Assembly (NCBI GenBank): GCA_024235955.1
Contig: JACKLJ010000002.1
Coordinates: 806,001-870,000, forward strand
Source of the DNA: Burkholderiaceae bacterium
GTDB taxonomy: Bacteria > Pseudomonadota > Gammaproteobacteria > Burkholderiales > Burkholderiaceae_C
Direction: 5' to 3'
Length of the DNA: 64,000 nucleotides
Shown here: in pieces, positions 37,737 through 45,126 of the stretch
Position numbering within the stretch: position 1 is the first letter of the stretch
Layout: every line of letters starts with the position of its first letter
Position numbers and translations under genes: made by a program
Notes under the pieces: model-generated
What the model was told of the DNA's origin: nothing
Database searches by the model: none
What the model saw: the letters and a program-made list of their open reading frames with translations, nothing else

Positions 37737-38099
37737 TCAATCGTGTCGGTCGCGCGCCAGCTTGTCGAGCAGCGCCTGCGCGCGCTCGGGGGGCATGTTC
37801 TTCTGCATGAGCTGGATCAGGCCGTCGCCTTCGACCATGGGGCGCAGCACCTCGGCCTCGGCGTCGTAGAACTTCACGTCCCACGCGGCCAGTTCGCTGT
37901 CAAAGGTGGCCTGGTCCCAGGTCTTGCCCTTGGCCAGCAGCGTCACCAGCGGCAGTGCCTTGGTGTCGATGAAGGATTTCTTGTAGGGCTTTTGGGACCA
38001 GCGGTCGACAAACCATTCGCGGTGCGGCGATGGCAGCGCCAGCATGCGCCGGGCGATGGCCTTTTCGAGTGCGGCTTGCGGAAAGGCGTACAGCTTCAT
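37737..38099 (-). CDS. small conserved-looking protein of unknown function between carA and carB
   Basis: This 120-residue frame (MKLYAFPQAALEKAIARRML) is tightly packed, 27 bp after carA and 63 bp before carB on the same strand. It is rich in Ala, Lys and aromatic residues, with no membrane segment or recognised motif; the C-terminal third looks helical (PPERAQALLDKLARDRHD). Base composition and codon use fit its neighbours. I do not recognise the family. Its position suggests co-expression with carbamoyl-phosphate synthase. Confidence 0.75.
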   Translation of the reverse strand: MKLYAFPQAALEKAIARRMLALPSPHREWFVDRWSQKPYKKSFIDTKALPLVTLLAKGKTWDQATFDSELAAWDVKFYDAEAEVLRPMVEGDGLIQLMQKNMPPERAQALLDKLARDRHD

Positions 38100-38116
38100 C
38101 CCTGTGGGCTCCCTCG

Positions 38117-38150
38117 TTGCTATGCTTTATGCAGCTACCTTCGCCTGCTG
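38117..38150 (+). repeat. possible partial palindromic element at the carA 3' end
   Basis: GCTATGCTTTATGCAGCTAC and CTTCGCC match the left arm loosely. It encodes the last carA codons (AKVAA) and stop on the opposite strand. The right half is not recognisable. Confidence 0.4.
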
Positions 38151-39302
38151 CATCAGGGCGATGAAGCGATCGAACAGGTAGTCGACGTCGTGCGGACCGG
38201 GCGAGGCTTCCGGGTGGCCCTGAAAGCAGAAGGCCGGCTTGTCGGTGCGCGCCAGGCCCTGCAGCGTGCCGTCGAACAGGCTCACGTGGGTCGCGCGCAG
38301 TGTGGGCGGCAGGGTCTTCTCGTCCACCGCGAAGCCGTGGTTCTGGCTGGTGATCGAGACGCGGCCCGAATCCAGATCCTTGACAGGATGGTTGGCGCCG
38401 TGGTGGCCGAACTTCATCTTGAAGGTCCTAGCGCCGCTGGCCAGCGCCATGATCTGGTGGCCCAGGCAGATGCCGAACACCGGCTTGCCGCTGTCGATCA
38501 GCGTGCGCGCAGCATCGATGGCGTAGTCGCAGGGCTCCGGATCGCCCGGGCCGTTGGAGAGGAACACGCCATCCGGCGCCATGGCCAGCGCCTCGGCAGC
38601 CGGCGTGGTGGCCGGCACCACGGTGACCTCGCAGCCGCGCTCGGCCAGCATGCGCAGGATGTTCTTCTTCACGCCGAAGTCGTAGGCCACCACCTTGAAG
38701 CGGGCCGATTCGCGCGTGCCGTAACCGCTGCCCAGCACCCATTCGGTCTGCTGCCAGTCGTAGCGCTCGGTGGTGCTGGCCACCTTGGCGAGGTCGAGCC
38801 CCACCATCGGCGGTGCTGCCTTGGCCAGGGCAATGGCCTCGTCGATGCGGGTGGGCGTGGCTTCCTCGCCCCCGGCCAGGCAGACGATGGCGCCGTTCTG
38901 CGCGCCGTGCGTGCGCAGCAGACGGGTCAGGCGCCGGGTGTCGATGCCGGCGATGGCCACGGTGCCGTGGGTCTTGAGGTAGCCGCTCAGGTCGCCCTCG
39001 GAGCGGAAGTTGCTGGCCAAAAGCGGCAGGTCGCGGATGATGAGGCCGGCGGCCTGCACCTTGCCGGATTCGACGTCTTCAGCGTTGACGCCGACGTTGC
39101 CGATGTGCGGGTAGGTCAGCGTGACGATCTGCTGCAGGTAGCTGGGGTCGGTCAGGATTTCCTGGTAGCCGGTGATGGCGGTGTTGAACACCACCTCGCC
39201 CACCGTGTGGCCGGGCGCGCCGATGGCTTCGCCAAGGAACACGCTGCCGTCGGCCAGGGCCAGGATCGCGGGCGGGAATTTCCCCTTCAGGGAAGCTAGC
39301 AC
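38127..39302 (-). CDS. carA: carbamoyl-phosphate synthase small subunit
   Basis: CarA is the glutamine amidotransferase subunit that supplies ammonia to CarB. It has 391 residues: an N-terminal CPSase small domain (FNTAITGYQEILTDPSY) and a class I GATase domain with nucleophile Cys in FGICLGHQIMALA, and the partner His in FCFQGHPEASPGP. The start is GTG at 39302: GGAG lies 6 bases upstream and the family starts LASLKGKFPPAILALADG. It is preceded by an unusually long leader of about 190 nt. Confidence 0.97.
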   Translation of the reverse strand: MLASLKGKFPPAILALADGSVFLGEAIGAPGHTVGEVVFNTAITGYQEILTDPSYLQQIVTLTYPHIGNVGVNAEDVESGKVQAAGLIIRDLPLLASNFRSEGDLSGYLKTHGTVAIAGIDTRRLTRLLRTHGAQNGAIVCLAGGEEATPTRIDEAIALAKAAPPMVGLDLAKVASTTERYDWQQTEWVLGSGYGTRESARFKVVAYDFGVKKNILRMLAERGCEVTVVPATTPAAEALAMAPDGVFLSNGPGDPEPCDYAIDAARTLIDSGKPVFGICLGHQIMALASGARTFKMKFGHHGANHPVKDLDSGRVSITSQNHGFAVDEKTLPPTLRATHVSLFDGTLQGLARTDKPAFCFQGHPEASPGPHDVDYLFDRFIALMQQAKVAA

Positions 39303-39502
39303 GGGGTTCTCCGGATTCAAAAAGGCTGCGACTGAACGCTGCTGCGTTGTGCTGGGCCCAGATGCCCGGCCGCGCTTGCCTTTGCTTCCAGCGTGGCGCC
39401 ATGGGGCCTGCCCTGGACGGGCGTTTCGCAAGGAAGCGGGTGCAGGGAGAAGCTCGAATCGATCCGGGTGTCGGGGCGCGCTGGGAAAAGCCGCTCATTA
39501 TA
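39303..39502 (-). promoter_or_regulatory. carA promoter and long 5' leader
   Basis: A perfect TATAAT lies at 39502-39497 on the minus strand with a poor -35, predicting a start near 39490 and a leader of about 188 nt before the carA GTG. The leader is GC-rich and could fold; a short frame beginning with ATG near 39405 (MAPRWKQRQARPGIW) overlaps the carA start in another frame. A structured or attenuation-type control by pyrimidines or arginine is possible but not shown. Confidence 0.5.
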
Positions 39503-39540
39503 GCCCGCAGCCCACCCCCCTGCCCGCGCGCCAGGGCCTT

Positions 39541-40329
39541 TCAGGCAGGCGGCGCCAGCCGCCCGGTCGCGCTGGCGTGCAGGCAGATCGCCGCCGCAGC
39601 CGCCACGTTGAGCGATTCCTCGCCGCCGGGCTGGGCGATGCGCAAATGGTGGGCCGCCAGCTGGGCGATCGCGGCGTCCACGCCCTGCCCTTCGTGACCC
39701 AGCACCCAGGCGCAGGGCCAGGGCAGGTTCGCCTGGTGCAGCCACTCGCCCTCGTGCGAGCTGGTGACCAGCAGCGGCACCTGCAGCCCCGCCAGATCGG
39801 CCGGCTTCAGCCCCTCTACCAGCCGCAGCCCGAAGTGCGCGCCCATGCCGGCGCGCAGCACCTTGGGCGACCACAGCAGAGCGGTGCCACTCACGGCCGC
39901 CACCTGCGTGAAACCGAACGCTGCCGCGCTGCGCAGGATGGCGCCTACGTTGCCGGCGTCCTGCACGCGGTCGAGCACCACGGTGGGAGCGCCTGGCGCC
40001 AGTTCGGCCGCTTCGGGCAGATCGAGCACGAAGCCGAGCGGCGCAGGCGACTCCAGCCCGCTGATACCACGCCAGAGTGCATCGTCGATCACTATGTTTT
40101 TGGGAGCTGCCTGCGCCAGCTGGGCGCCGGCCAGAGGCCAGAAAGACTCTGAAAAGACCGCCAGCGCGGGGCGCAGGCCGCGCGCCAGCGCGGCGCGGCA
40201 CAGGTGATCGCCTTCCAGCCACACGCGCTGCTGCCTGCGGTGCGCGTGGCTGTCCTGCGCCAGCCGGCGCAGGTCCTTCAGCAGGGCGTTGCCAGCCGAG
40301 CGGATGACGGCGGGGGCGGCCTCGGTCAC
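39541..40329 (-). CDS. TrmH/RlmB-type RNA methyltransferase
   Basis: This 262-residue SPOUT-class 2'-O-methyltransferase has an N-terminal substrate-binding domain (RSAGNALLKDLRRLA, RVWLEGDHLC) and a knotted C-terminal domain with LDRVQDAGNVGAILRSAAAF, VLGHEGQGVD and IAQPGGEESLNVAAAAAI. These are the three SPOUT motifs. The target, rRNA or tRNA, is not decided. The GTG start at 40329 overlaps the rnhB stop (GTGA). Residues encoded by a palindromic element (ESFWPLAGAQLAQAAPKNIV) form the linker between the domains. Confidence 0.92.
   Translation of the reverse strand: MTEAAPAVIRSAGNALLKDLRRLAQDSHAHRRQQRVWLEGDHLCRAALARGLRPALAVFSESFWPLAGAQLAQAAPKNIVIDDALWRGISGLESPAPLGFVLDLPEAAELAPGAPTVVLDRVQDAGNVGAILRSAAAFGFTQVAAVSGTALLWSPKVLRAGMGAHFGLRLVEGLKPADLAGLQVPLLVTSSHEGEWLHQANLPWPCAWVLGHEGQGVDAAIAQLAAHHLRIAQPGGEESLNVAAAAAICLHASATGRLAPPA
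40090..40155 (+). repeat. dispersed palindromic element, in-frame copy in the RNA methyltransferase gene
   Basis: ACTATGTTTTTGGGAGCTGC, CTGCGCCAGCTGGGCGCC and GGCCAGAGGCCAGAAAG with a CTGAAAA tail match the element. The gene reads the opposite strand in the frame GCG-CAG-GCA-GCT. Confidence 0.88.
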
Positions 40330-40967
40330 GCGGCGCTCTCCGTGCGTGCGCCGGCCAGCACCTCGGCCACCGGCGCGAAACTGCGGCGGTGGTGTTCGCA
40401 GGCACCGTGCGTGCGCAGCGCCGCCAGGTGCGCGGCGGTACCGTAGCCCTTGTGGGTGGCAAAGCCGTACTGCGGCCAGGTGGCGTCGATCTCGCGACAC
40501 CAGCGGTCGCGGTGCACCTTGGCCAGAATGGAGGCGGCCGAGATCGCCGCCACCCGCGCATCGCCGCCCACCACGGCCTCGGCACGCATGGGCAGCACGG
40601 GCAGGCGGTTGCCGTCGACCAGCACCAGCGCGGGCGCCAGACGCAGCCCCTCCACGGCGCGGCGCATGGCCAGCAGCGTGGCCTGCAGGATGTTCAGGCG
40701 GTCGATCTCCTCCACGCTGGCGAGGGCGATGGAGCAGCACAGCGCCTTGTCGCAGATCTGGTCGAACAGCTTCTCGCGCCGCAGCGCGGTGAGGCGCTTG
40801 GAATCGGCCAGGCCCTTGATCGGGTGGCGCTCGTGCAGGATCACGGCCGCGGCCACCACCGGGCCGGCCAGCGGGCCGCGCCCGGCCTCGTCCACGCCCG
40901 CCACCAGGCCGGGCGCGTGCCAGTCGAGCGAGGTCTGCTCAGCGCGCAAGAAGCGTCTCGATCGCAT
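40326..40967 (-). CDS. rnhB: ribonuclease HII
   Basis: RNase HII removes ribonucleotides from DNA and cleaves RNA in hybrids. The 213-residue protein has the family opening LVAGVDEAGRGPLAGPVVAA with catalytic Asp-Glu (DEAGRG), ADSKRLTALRRE, and the later acidic residue in VLVDGNRLP. AAISAASILAKVHRDR follows. It starts at an ATG 29 bp inside the end of lpxB, and its stop overlaps the downstream methyltransferase start. Ends the large envelope cluster. Confidence 0.95.
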   Translation of the reverse strand: MRSRRFLRAEQTSLDWHAPGLVAGVDEAGRGPLAGPVVAAAVILHERHPIKGLADSKRLTALRREKLFDQICDKALCCSIALASVEEIDRLNILQATLLAMRRAVEGLRLAPALVLVDGNRLPVLPMRAEAVVGGDARVAAISAASILAKVHRDRWCREIDATWPQYGFATHKGYGTAAHLAALRTHGACEHHRRSFAPVAEVLAGARTESAA

Positions 40968-42156
40968 CGGTGGCCGCCCGCGCGGTGTCGCGCCGCAGGC
41001 TCAGGTGCAGCGTCTCGAACCGGGTGCGCAGCGCCGCCGTCTTCTGCGGCGCGTCCAGCCAGTCGAGCACCGCGGCCGCCAGCGCCTGCGGCGTGGCGGT
41101 GTCCTGAATCAGCTCCGGAACCACGAAGGGGGCGCCGGGCGCGTCGGCGAACTGATGCGGCGTCACGCCCGCCGGGCGGCGCAGGCCCGAAGGCGGTGCG
41201 CACAGGATGTTGGGCAGCCCCACCCAGGGCAGCTGGCGCCGCCGGCGCATCAGGCGGTAGCTGAGCTGCGGCATGGCGTAGGCAATCACCATCGGCCGCT
41301 TGTACAGGGCGGCTTCCAGCGTGGCGGTGCCGCTGGCCACCAGCGCCACGTCGCACGCCGCCAACGCCAGGTGCGATTGCGCGTCGGCCAGCTTGAGCGC
41401 CGCGCCCAGGCCGCTGGCCTGCGCTGCCGTGGTCACCTGCGTGCGCAGGGCAGGCACCACCGGCACTATGAAATGCGTAGCTGGCCGCGCCTTCTGCACA
41501 AGGGCTGCAGCCTGAAAAAACCTGGAAGCCAGGTGCTCGATCTCGGCCGCGCGGCTGCCCGGCAGCAAGGCCACCACGGGCGCGTCGGGCGGCAGGCCGA
41601 GCACGGCACGCGCGGCGGCGCCGTCCGGGTACATGGGGATCACCTGCGCCAGCGGATGGCCGACATAGGTGGCGGCGATGCCGTGCTCGGCCAGCAGGCC
41701 GGGCTCGAACGGGAACAGGCACAGCACCAGGTCGGCCGCCGCCTTGAGCCGCGCCAGCTTCTCCGGCCGCCAGGCCCAGAACGAGGGGCTGACGAAGTGC
41801 ACCGTCTTGATGCCGGCCTGGCGCAGACGTGTTTCCAGGCCGAAGTTGAAATCCGGCGCGTCCACGCCGATGAACAGGTCTGGGCGCCCGGCCAGAAAGC
41901 GTTCGGCCAGTTGCCGGCGCAGGCGCAGCAGTTCCGGCAGCCGCGGCAGCACCTCCGCGTAGCCGCGCACCGACAGGCGATCCACCGGCCACCAGGCGTC
42001 AAAGCCGCGCTGCGCCATCTGCGTGCCGCCGACACCCGCCGCGCGCAGTTCGGGCCAGCGCGCCTGCAGACCATCCAGCAGCAGACCACCGAGCAGGTCG
42101 CCCGATACCTCGCCGGCCACCATGCCGAAGAAGGGTGCCTCCGGTACCTGCGTCAC
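40939..42156 (-). CDS. lpxB: lipid-A-disaccharide synthase
   Basis: LpxB joins UDP-diacylglucosamine and lipid X at the inner face of the membrane in lipid A synthesis. It has 405 residues and the motifs AGEVSGDLLG, GVGGTQMAQRG, IGVDAPDFN and LLPGSRAAEIEHL. GTG at 42156 has GGGGAG 6 bases upstream. About 18 residues after the GSRAAEI motif (FFQAAALVQKARPATHFIV) are encoded by an antisense palindromic element, yet the segment keeps the usual length in this family. It lies 21 bp after lpxA and overlaps rnhB. Confidence 0.97.
   Translation of the reverse strand: MTQVPEAPFFGMVAGEVSGDLLGGLLLDGLQARWPELRAAGVGGTQMAQRGFDAWWPVDRLSVRGYAEVLPRLPELLRLRRQLAERFLAGRPDLFIGVDAPDFNFGLETRLRQAGIKTVHFVSPSFWAWRPEKLARLKAAADLVLCLFPFEPGLLAEHGIAATYVGHPLAQVIPMYPDGAAARAVLGLPPDAPVVALLPGSRAAEIEHLASRFFQAAALVQKARPATHFIVPVVPALRTQVTTAAQASGLGAALKLADAQSHLALAACDVALVASGTATLEAALYKRPMVIAYAMPQLSYRLMRRRRQLPWVGLPNILCAPPSGLRRPAGVTPHQFADAPGAPFVVPELIQDTATPQALAAAVLDWLDAPQKTAALRTRFETLHLSLRRDTARAATDAIETLLAR
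41464..41522 (+). repeat. dispersed palindromic element, in-frame copy in lpxB
   Basis: ACTATGAAATGCGTAGCTGG, CGCGCC, and AAGGGCTGCAGCCTGAAAAA match the element; the last part is nearly identical to the ileS copy (AGGGCTGCAGCCTCAAAA). The gene reads the opposite strand in the frame GCG-CGG-CCA-GCT. Confidence 0.88.
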
Positions 42157-42177
42157 CCGCCGCTCCCCTGCGCCCCT

Positions 42178-42966
42178 TCAGCGCACGAGGCCGCGCGTGG
42201 CTGCGGCCAGGAAGTCCTGCATCCGCGCGATGTCGGCGTCGGCCGCAGGCACTTCGCCGCGCAGCGCATCGATCTGCTGGCGCGCCGCCTCCAGCGTGAG
42301 CCCGCGGCGGTACAGCAGGCGGTACATCTGCTTGATCACGGCAATGCGCTCGGCCGAATAGCCGCGGCGGCGCAGGCCTTCGGCGTTGATGTTCTGGGCT
42401 TCGGCCGGGCTGCCGCCGGCGGTGACGAAAGGCGGCACGTCCTGCGCCAGCCGCGTCTGGAAAGCGGTCATGGCGTGCGCGCCCACGCGCACGAACTGGT
42501 GCACGCCGGTCAGGCCACCCAGGAACACCCAGTCGCCCAGGTGCACGTGGCCGGCCAATTGCACGGCATTGGCCAGGATCAGATGGCTGCCCAGCTGGCA
42601 ATCGTGCGCGATGTGCACGTAGGCCATGATCCAGTTGTCGTCGCCCAGCCGCGTGATACCGGCGTCCTGCACGGTGCCGGTGTTGATGGTGACGAACTCG
42701 CGGATGGTGTTGCCGCTGCCGATCTCCAGCCGCGTAGGTTCGCCACCGTATTTCTTGTCCTGCGGCGCGGCGCCGAGGCTGGCGAACTGGAACACGTGGT
42801 TGTTCTCGCCCAGCGTGGTGTGGCCTTCGAGCACGCAATGCGGGCCGATGTCGCACCCGGCACCGACGCGCACGTGCGGCCCGATGATGCTGAACGCGCC
42901 CACTCGGACGCTTTCATGCAGCTCGGCCCTGGGATCGACCAGCGCGGTGGGGTGAACCGCCGTCAT
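42178..42966 (-). CDS. lpxA: acyl-ACP:UDP-N-acetylglucosamine O-acyltransferase
   Basis: LpxA performs the first step of lipid A synthesis, transferring a 3-hydroxyacyl chain from ACP to UDP-GlcNAc. The 262-residue protein is a left-handed beta-helix of hexapeptide repeats (VRVGAFSIIGPHVRVGAGCD, IGPHCVLEGHT) with the catalytic-His region IAHDCQLGSHLILAN near residue 125 and GLTGVHQFVRVG. The C-terminal helices follow. It lies between fabZ and lpxB in the conserved lpxD-fabZ-lpxA-lpxB order. Confidence 0.98.
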   Translation of the reverse strand: MTAVHPTALVDPRAELHESVRVGAFSIIGPHVRVGAGCDIGPHCVLEGHTTLGENNHVFQFASLGAAPQDKKYGGEPTRLEIGSGNTIREFVTINTGTVQDAGITRLGDDNWIMAYVHIAHDCQLGSHLILANAVQLAGHVHLGDWVFLGGLTGVHQFVRVGAHAMTAFQTRLAQDVPPFVTAGGSPAEAQNINAEGLRRRGYSAERIAVIKQMYRLLYRRGLTLEAARQQIDALRGEVPAADADIARMQDFLAAATRGLVR

Positions 42967-43056
42967 GTCAGCGGGCAGCGGCGCGGGAGGTCGGTCGCAC
43001 CTCGTCCTCGCGTGACGGGGCCAAGCAACTGAGGGGTGTGATGGCGCCCCACGCCA

Positions 43057-43518
43057 TCATCGGACCTTCCTCATGGTGCACATGATCTGCGCCTCGCAGG
43101 CGACATCACCCTCGACCTCGGCGCGGCAGTTGAACTTGTAGATGCCGGCACGCACGCGGTCCATGGCGGCGTGCAGCATGAGCTGGTCGCCCGGCTGCAC
43201 CGGGCGCTTGAAGCGCGCGCCGTCGATGCCGACGAAATAGAACACCGAGTCGTCGTCGAGCGAGATGCCCTCGGTTTCGAACGACAGCAGCGCGCAGCTT
43301 TGCGCCAGCGCCTCCAGCATCAGCACGCCCGGGAAGATGGGGCGCCCGGGGAAATGCCCCGTGAAGCAGGGCTCGTTGACGGTGACGTTCTTGACCGCGC
43401 GGATGGTCTTGGCGGCAAGATCGATGTCCAGCACGCGATCGACCAGCAGGAACGGATAGCGGTGGGGCAGTTTGTCGAGGATCTTGTAGATGTCCATCTG
43501 GCGTTCACTATCATTCAA
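43057..43518 (-). CDS. fabZ: 3-hydroxyacyl-ACP dehydratase
   Basis: FabZ dehydrates 3-hydroxyacyl-ACP in fatty acid elongation and competes with LpxA for 3-hydroxyacyl-ACP. It has 153 residues and the hot-dog motif GHFPGRPIFPG with the catalytic His (about 55) and the Glu in MLEALAQ. LPHRYPFLLVDRV is the N-terminal signature. The ATG at 43518 overlaps the lpxD stop (ATGA). An internal ATG at 43497 (MDIYKIL) is a possible alternative start. Confidence 0.97.
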   Translation of the reverse strand: MNDSERQMDIYKILDKLPHRYPFLLVDRVLDIDLAAKTIRAVKNVTVNEPCFTGHFPGRPIFPGVLMLEALAQSCALLSFETEGISLDDDSVFYFVGIDGARFKRPVQPGDQLMLHAAMDRVRAGIYKFNCRAEVEGDVACEAQIMCTMRKVR

Positions 43519-44546
43519 GGAGCTGGCGGCGCTTGCTGGTCGCAGGCTGGAGGCTGATTTTCCTCCAGATCAAAAGCATCAAGAGCGGCTTCGAGCTGCC
43601 GCACGCGGTCGCGCAGTGCGCGGATGTGCTTGAGCGTGGCGGCGTTCTTTTCCCAGCTGGCATTGTCGTCGATGGGAAAGAAGCCGGTGTAGTGCCCGGG
43701 CTTGAGGATCGAGCGGCTGACCACCGACGCGGCCGAGATGTGCACGTGGTCGGCGATGGTCAGATGTCCCAGGATCATGCCTGCGCCACCCACGGTGCAG
43801 TGCGCGCCAATGCGCGCGCTGCCGGCCACGCCCACGCAGCCTGCCATGGCGGTGTGCTTGCCGATGTGGCAGTTGTGGCCGATCTGGATCAGATTGTCGA
43901 GCTTGACGCCGTCTTCGATCACGGTGTCGTCCAGCGCGCCGCGGTCGATGCAGGTGTTGGCGCCGATCTCGACGTCGTTGCCGATGTGCACGGCGCCGAG
44001 CTGCTCGATCTTCACCCAGCCGCCCTCGTGCGGCGCAAAGCCGAAGCCGTCGCCGCCGATCACCGCACCGCTCTGGACCACGCAGCGCTCGCCAATCACG
44101 CAGCGCTCACCCACTGTGACGCGCGCCTTCAGCACCGTGCCGGCGCCGATGCGCGCGTGGCGGCCCACATGGCACAGCGGCCCCACGCTGGCGCCGGGGC
44201 CGATCACCGCGCCATCCTCCACCACCGCGCTCGGGTGCACGCCGGGTACCTGCGCCAAGCCGTGCGAGCGGGCCCAGAGCTGGGTAAGACGGGCGAAGTA
44301 AAGGTGCGGATCGTCGGCGACGATGCAGTCGCCGCGCGAAGTGGCTGCGTCCGCCAGCGCCGGGCCGACCACGACACAGCCCGCACGCGTATCGCCGAGC
44401 ACGGCGGTCAGGCGTGGGTTCACCAGGAAGCTGAGTTCGCTTTCACCCGCTGTTTCCAGCGGGGCCAGGCGCGTGATCAGGCGTTCCGGGTTGCCCCGGA
44501 GCGTGCCGCCCAGGGCTTCGACGATGGCGCCGGTTCGCAGGCTCAT
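43515..44546 (-). CDS. lpxD: UDP-3-O-acylglucosamine N-acyltransferase
   Basis: LpxD adds the second hydroxyacyl chain in lipid A synthesis. The 343 residues comprise an N-terminal uridine-binding domain (LSFLVNPR) and a long hexapeptide-repeat beta-helix; IGGDGFGFAP and the catalytic His in LIQIGHNCHIGKH are present. A C-terminal helix (ATLKHIRALRDRVRQLEAAL) and a Pro-rich tail follow. ATG at 44546 is used; a TTG three codons upstream is less likely. It overlaps fabZ by 4 bp and follows skp by 58 bp. Confidence 0.97.
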   Translation of the reverse strand: MSLRTGAIVEALGGTLRGNPERLITRLAPLETAGESELSFLVNPRLTAVLGDTRAGCVVVGPALADAATSRGDCIVADDPHLYFARLTQLWARSHGLAQVPGVHPSAVVEDGAVIGPGASVGPLCHVGRHARIGAGTVLKARVTVGERCVIGERCVVQSGAVIGGDGFGFAPHEGGWVKIEQLGAVHIGNDVEIGANTCIDRGALDDTVIEDGVKLDNLIQIGHNCHIGKHTAMAGCVGVAGSARIGAHCTVGGAGMILGHLTIADHVHISAASVVSRSILKPGHYTGFFPIDDNASWEKNAATLKHIRALRDRVRQLEAALDAFDLEENQPPACDQQAPPAP

Positions 44547-44604
44547 GCCGCGCAACGCCGCCGTGACGGCAGGACCTGTGCTGCGGCGGGCTCGGCCGCC
44601 GCCA

Positions 44605-45126
44605 TCACTTGGCGGCGTTGAGCGCCTTGATCACCTTGTCGGTGATGTCCAGCCGCGGGTTGATGTAGACCGCCTCCTGCAGGATCACGTCGTACTTCTC
44701 GGACTCCGCTACCTGGCGCACCACGCGGTTGGCCCGGTCCAGCACCTGCTGCAGCTCTTCCTGCTTGCGCGAGTTGAGGTCTTCCTGGAACTCACGCCGC
44801 TTGCGCTGAAACTCGCGGTCCTGGTCCTGCAACTGGCGCTGGCGCGCCTGGCGCTGGCTGTCAGACATGGTGGGCGCTTCACGCTCGAAGCGGTCGGATG
44901 CCGACTTGAGCGCGGCGCCCATATCGTCGACTTCCTTCTCGCGGCGCGAGAACTCCTGCTCCAGCTTGGTTTGCGCGGCACGCGCGGGAGCGGCTTCGCG
45001 CAGCATGCGGTCGGTGTTCACGAAACCGATGCGCACACCGCCGCCGTCCTGGGCTGCTGCAGCCACCGGCATCACCATGGCACAGCACAGCGAAGCCAAC
45101 GCAGCGCTGCGAATGACAAACTTCAT
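44605..45126 (-). CDS. skp: OmpH/Skp family periplasmic chaperone
   Basis: Skp holds unfolded outer-membrane proteins in the periplasm for BamA. The 173-residue protein starts with a signal peptide (MKFVIRSAALASLCCAMVMP, cleavage after about AAA-QD), followed by GFVNTDRMLRE and a long charged coiled-coil arm rich in Arg, Gln and Glu. It ends DVILQEAVYINPRLDITDKV, the family end. The ATG overlaps the bamA stop as TGATG, so the two are coupled. Confidence 0.94.
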   Translation of the reverse strand: MKFVIRSAALASLCCAMVMPVAAAAQDGGGVRIGFVNTDRMLREAAPARAAQTKLEQEFSRREKEVDDMGAALKSASDRFEREAPTMSDSQRQARQRQLQDQDREFQRKRREFQEDLNSRKQEELQQVLDRANRVVRQVAESEKYDVILQEAVYINPRLDITDKVIKALNAAK

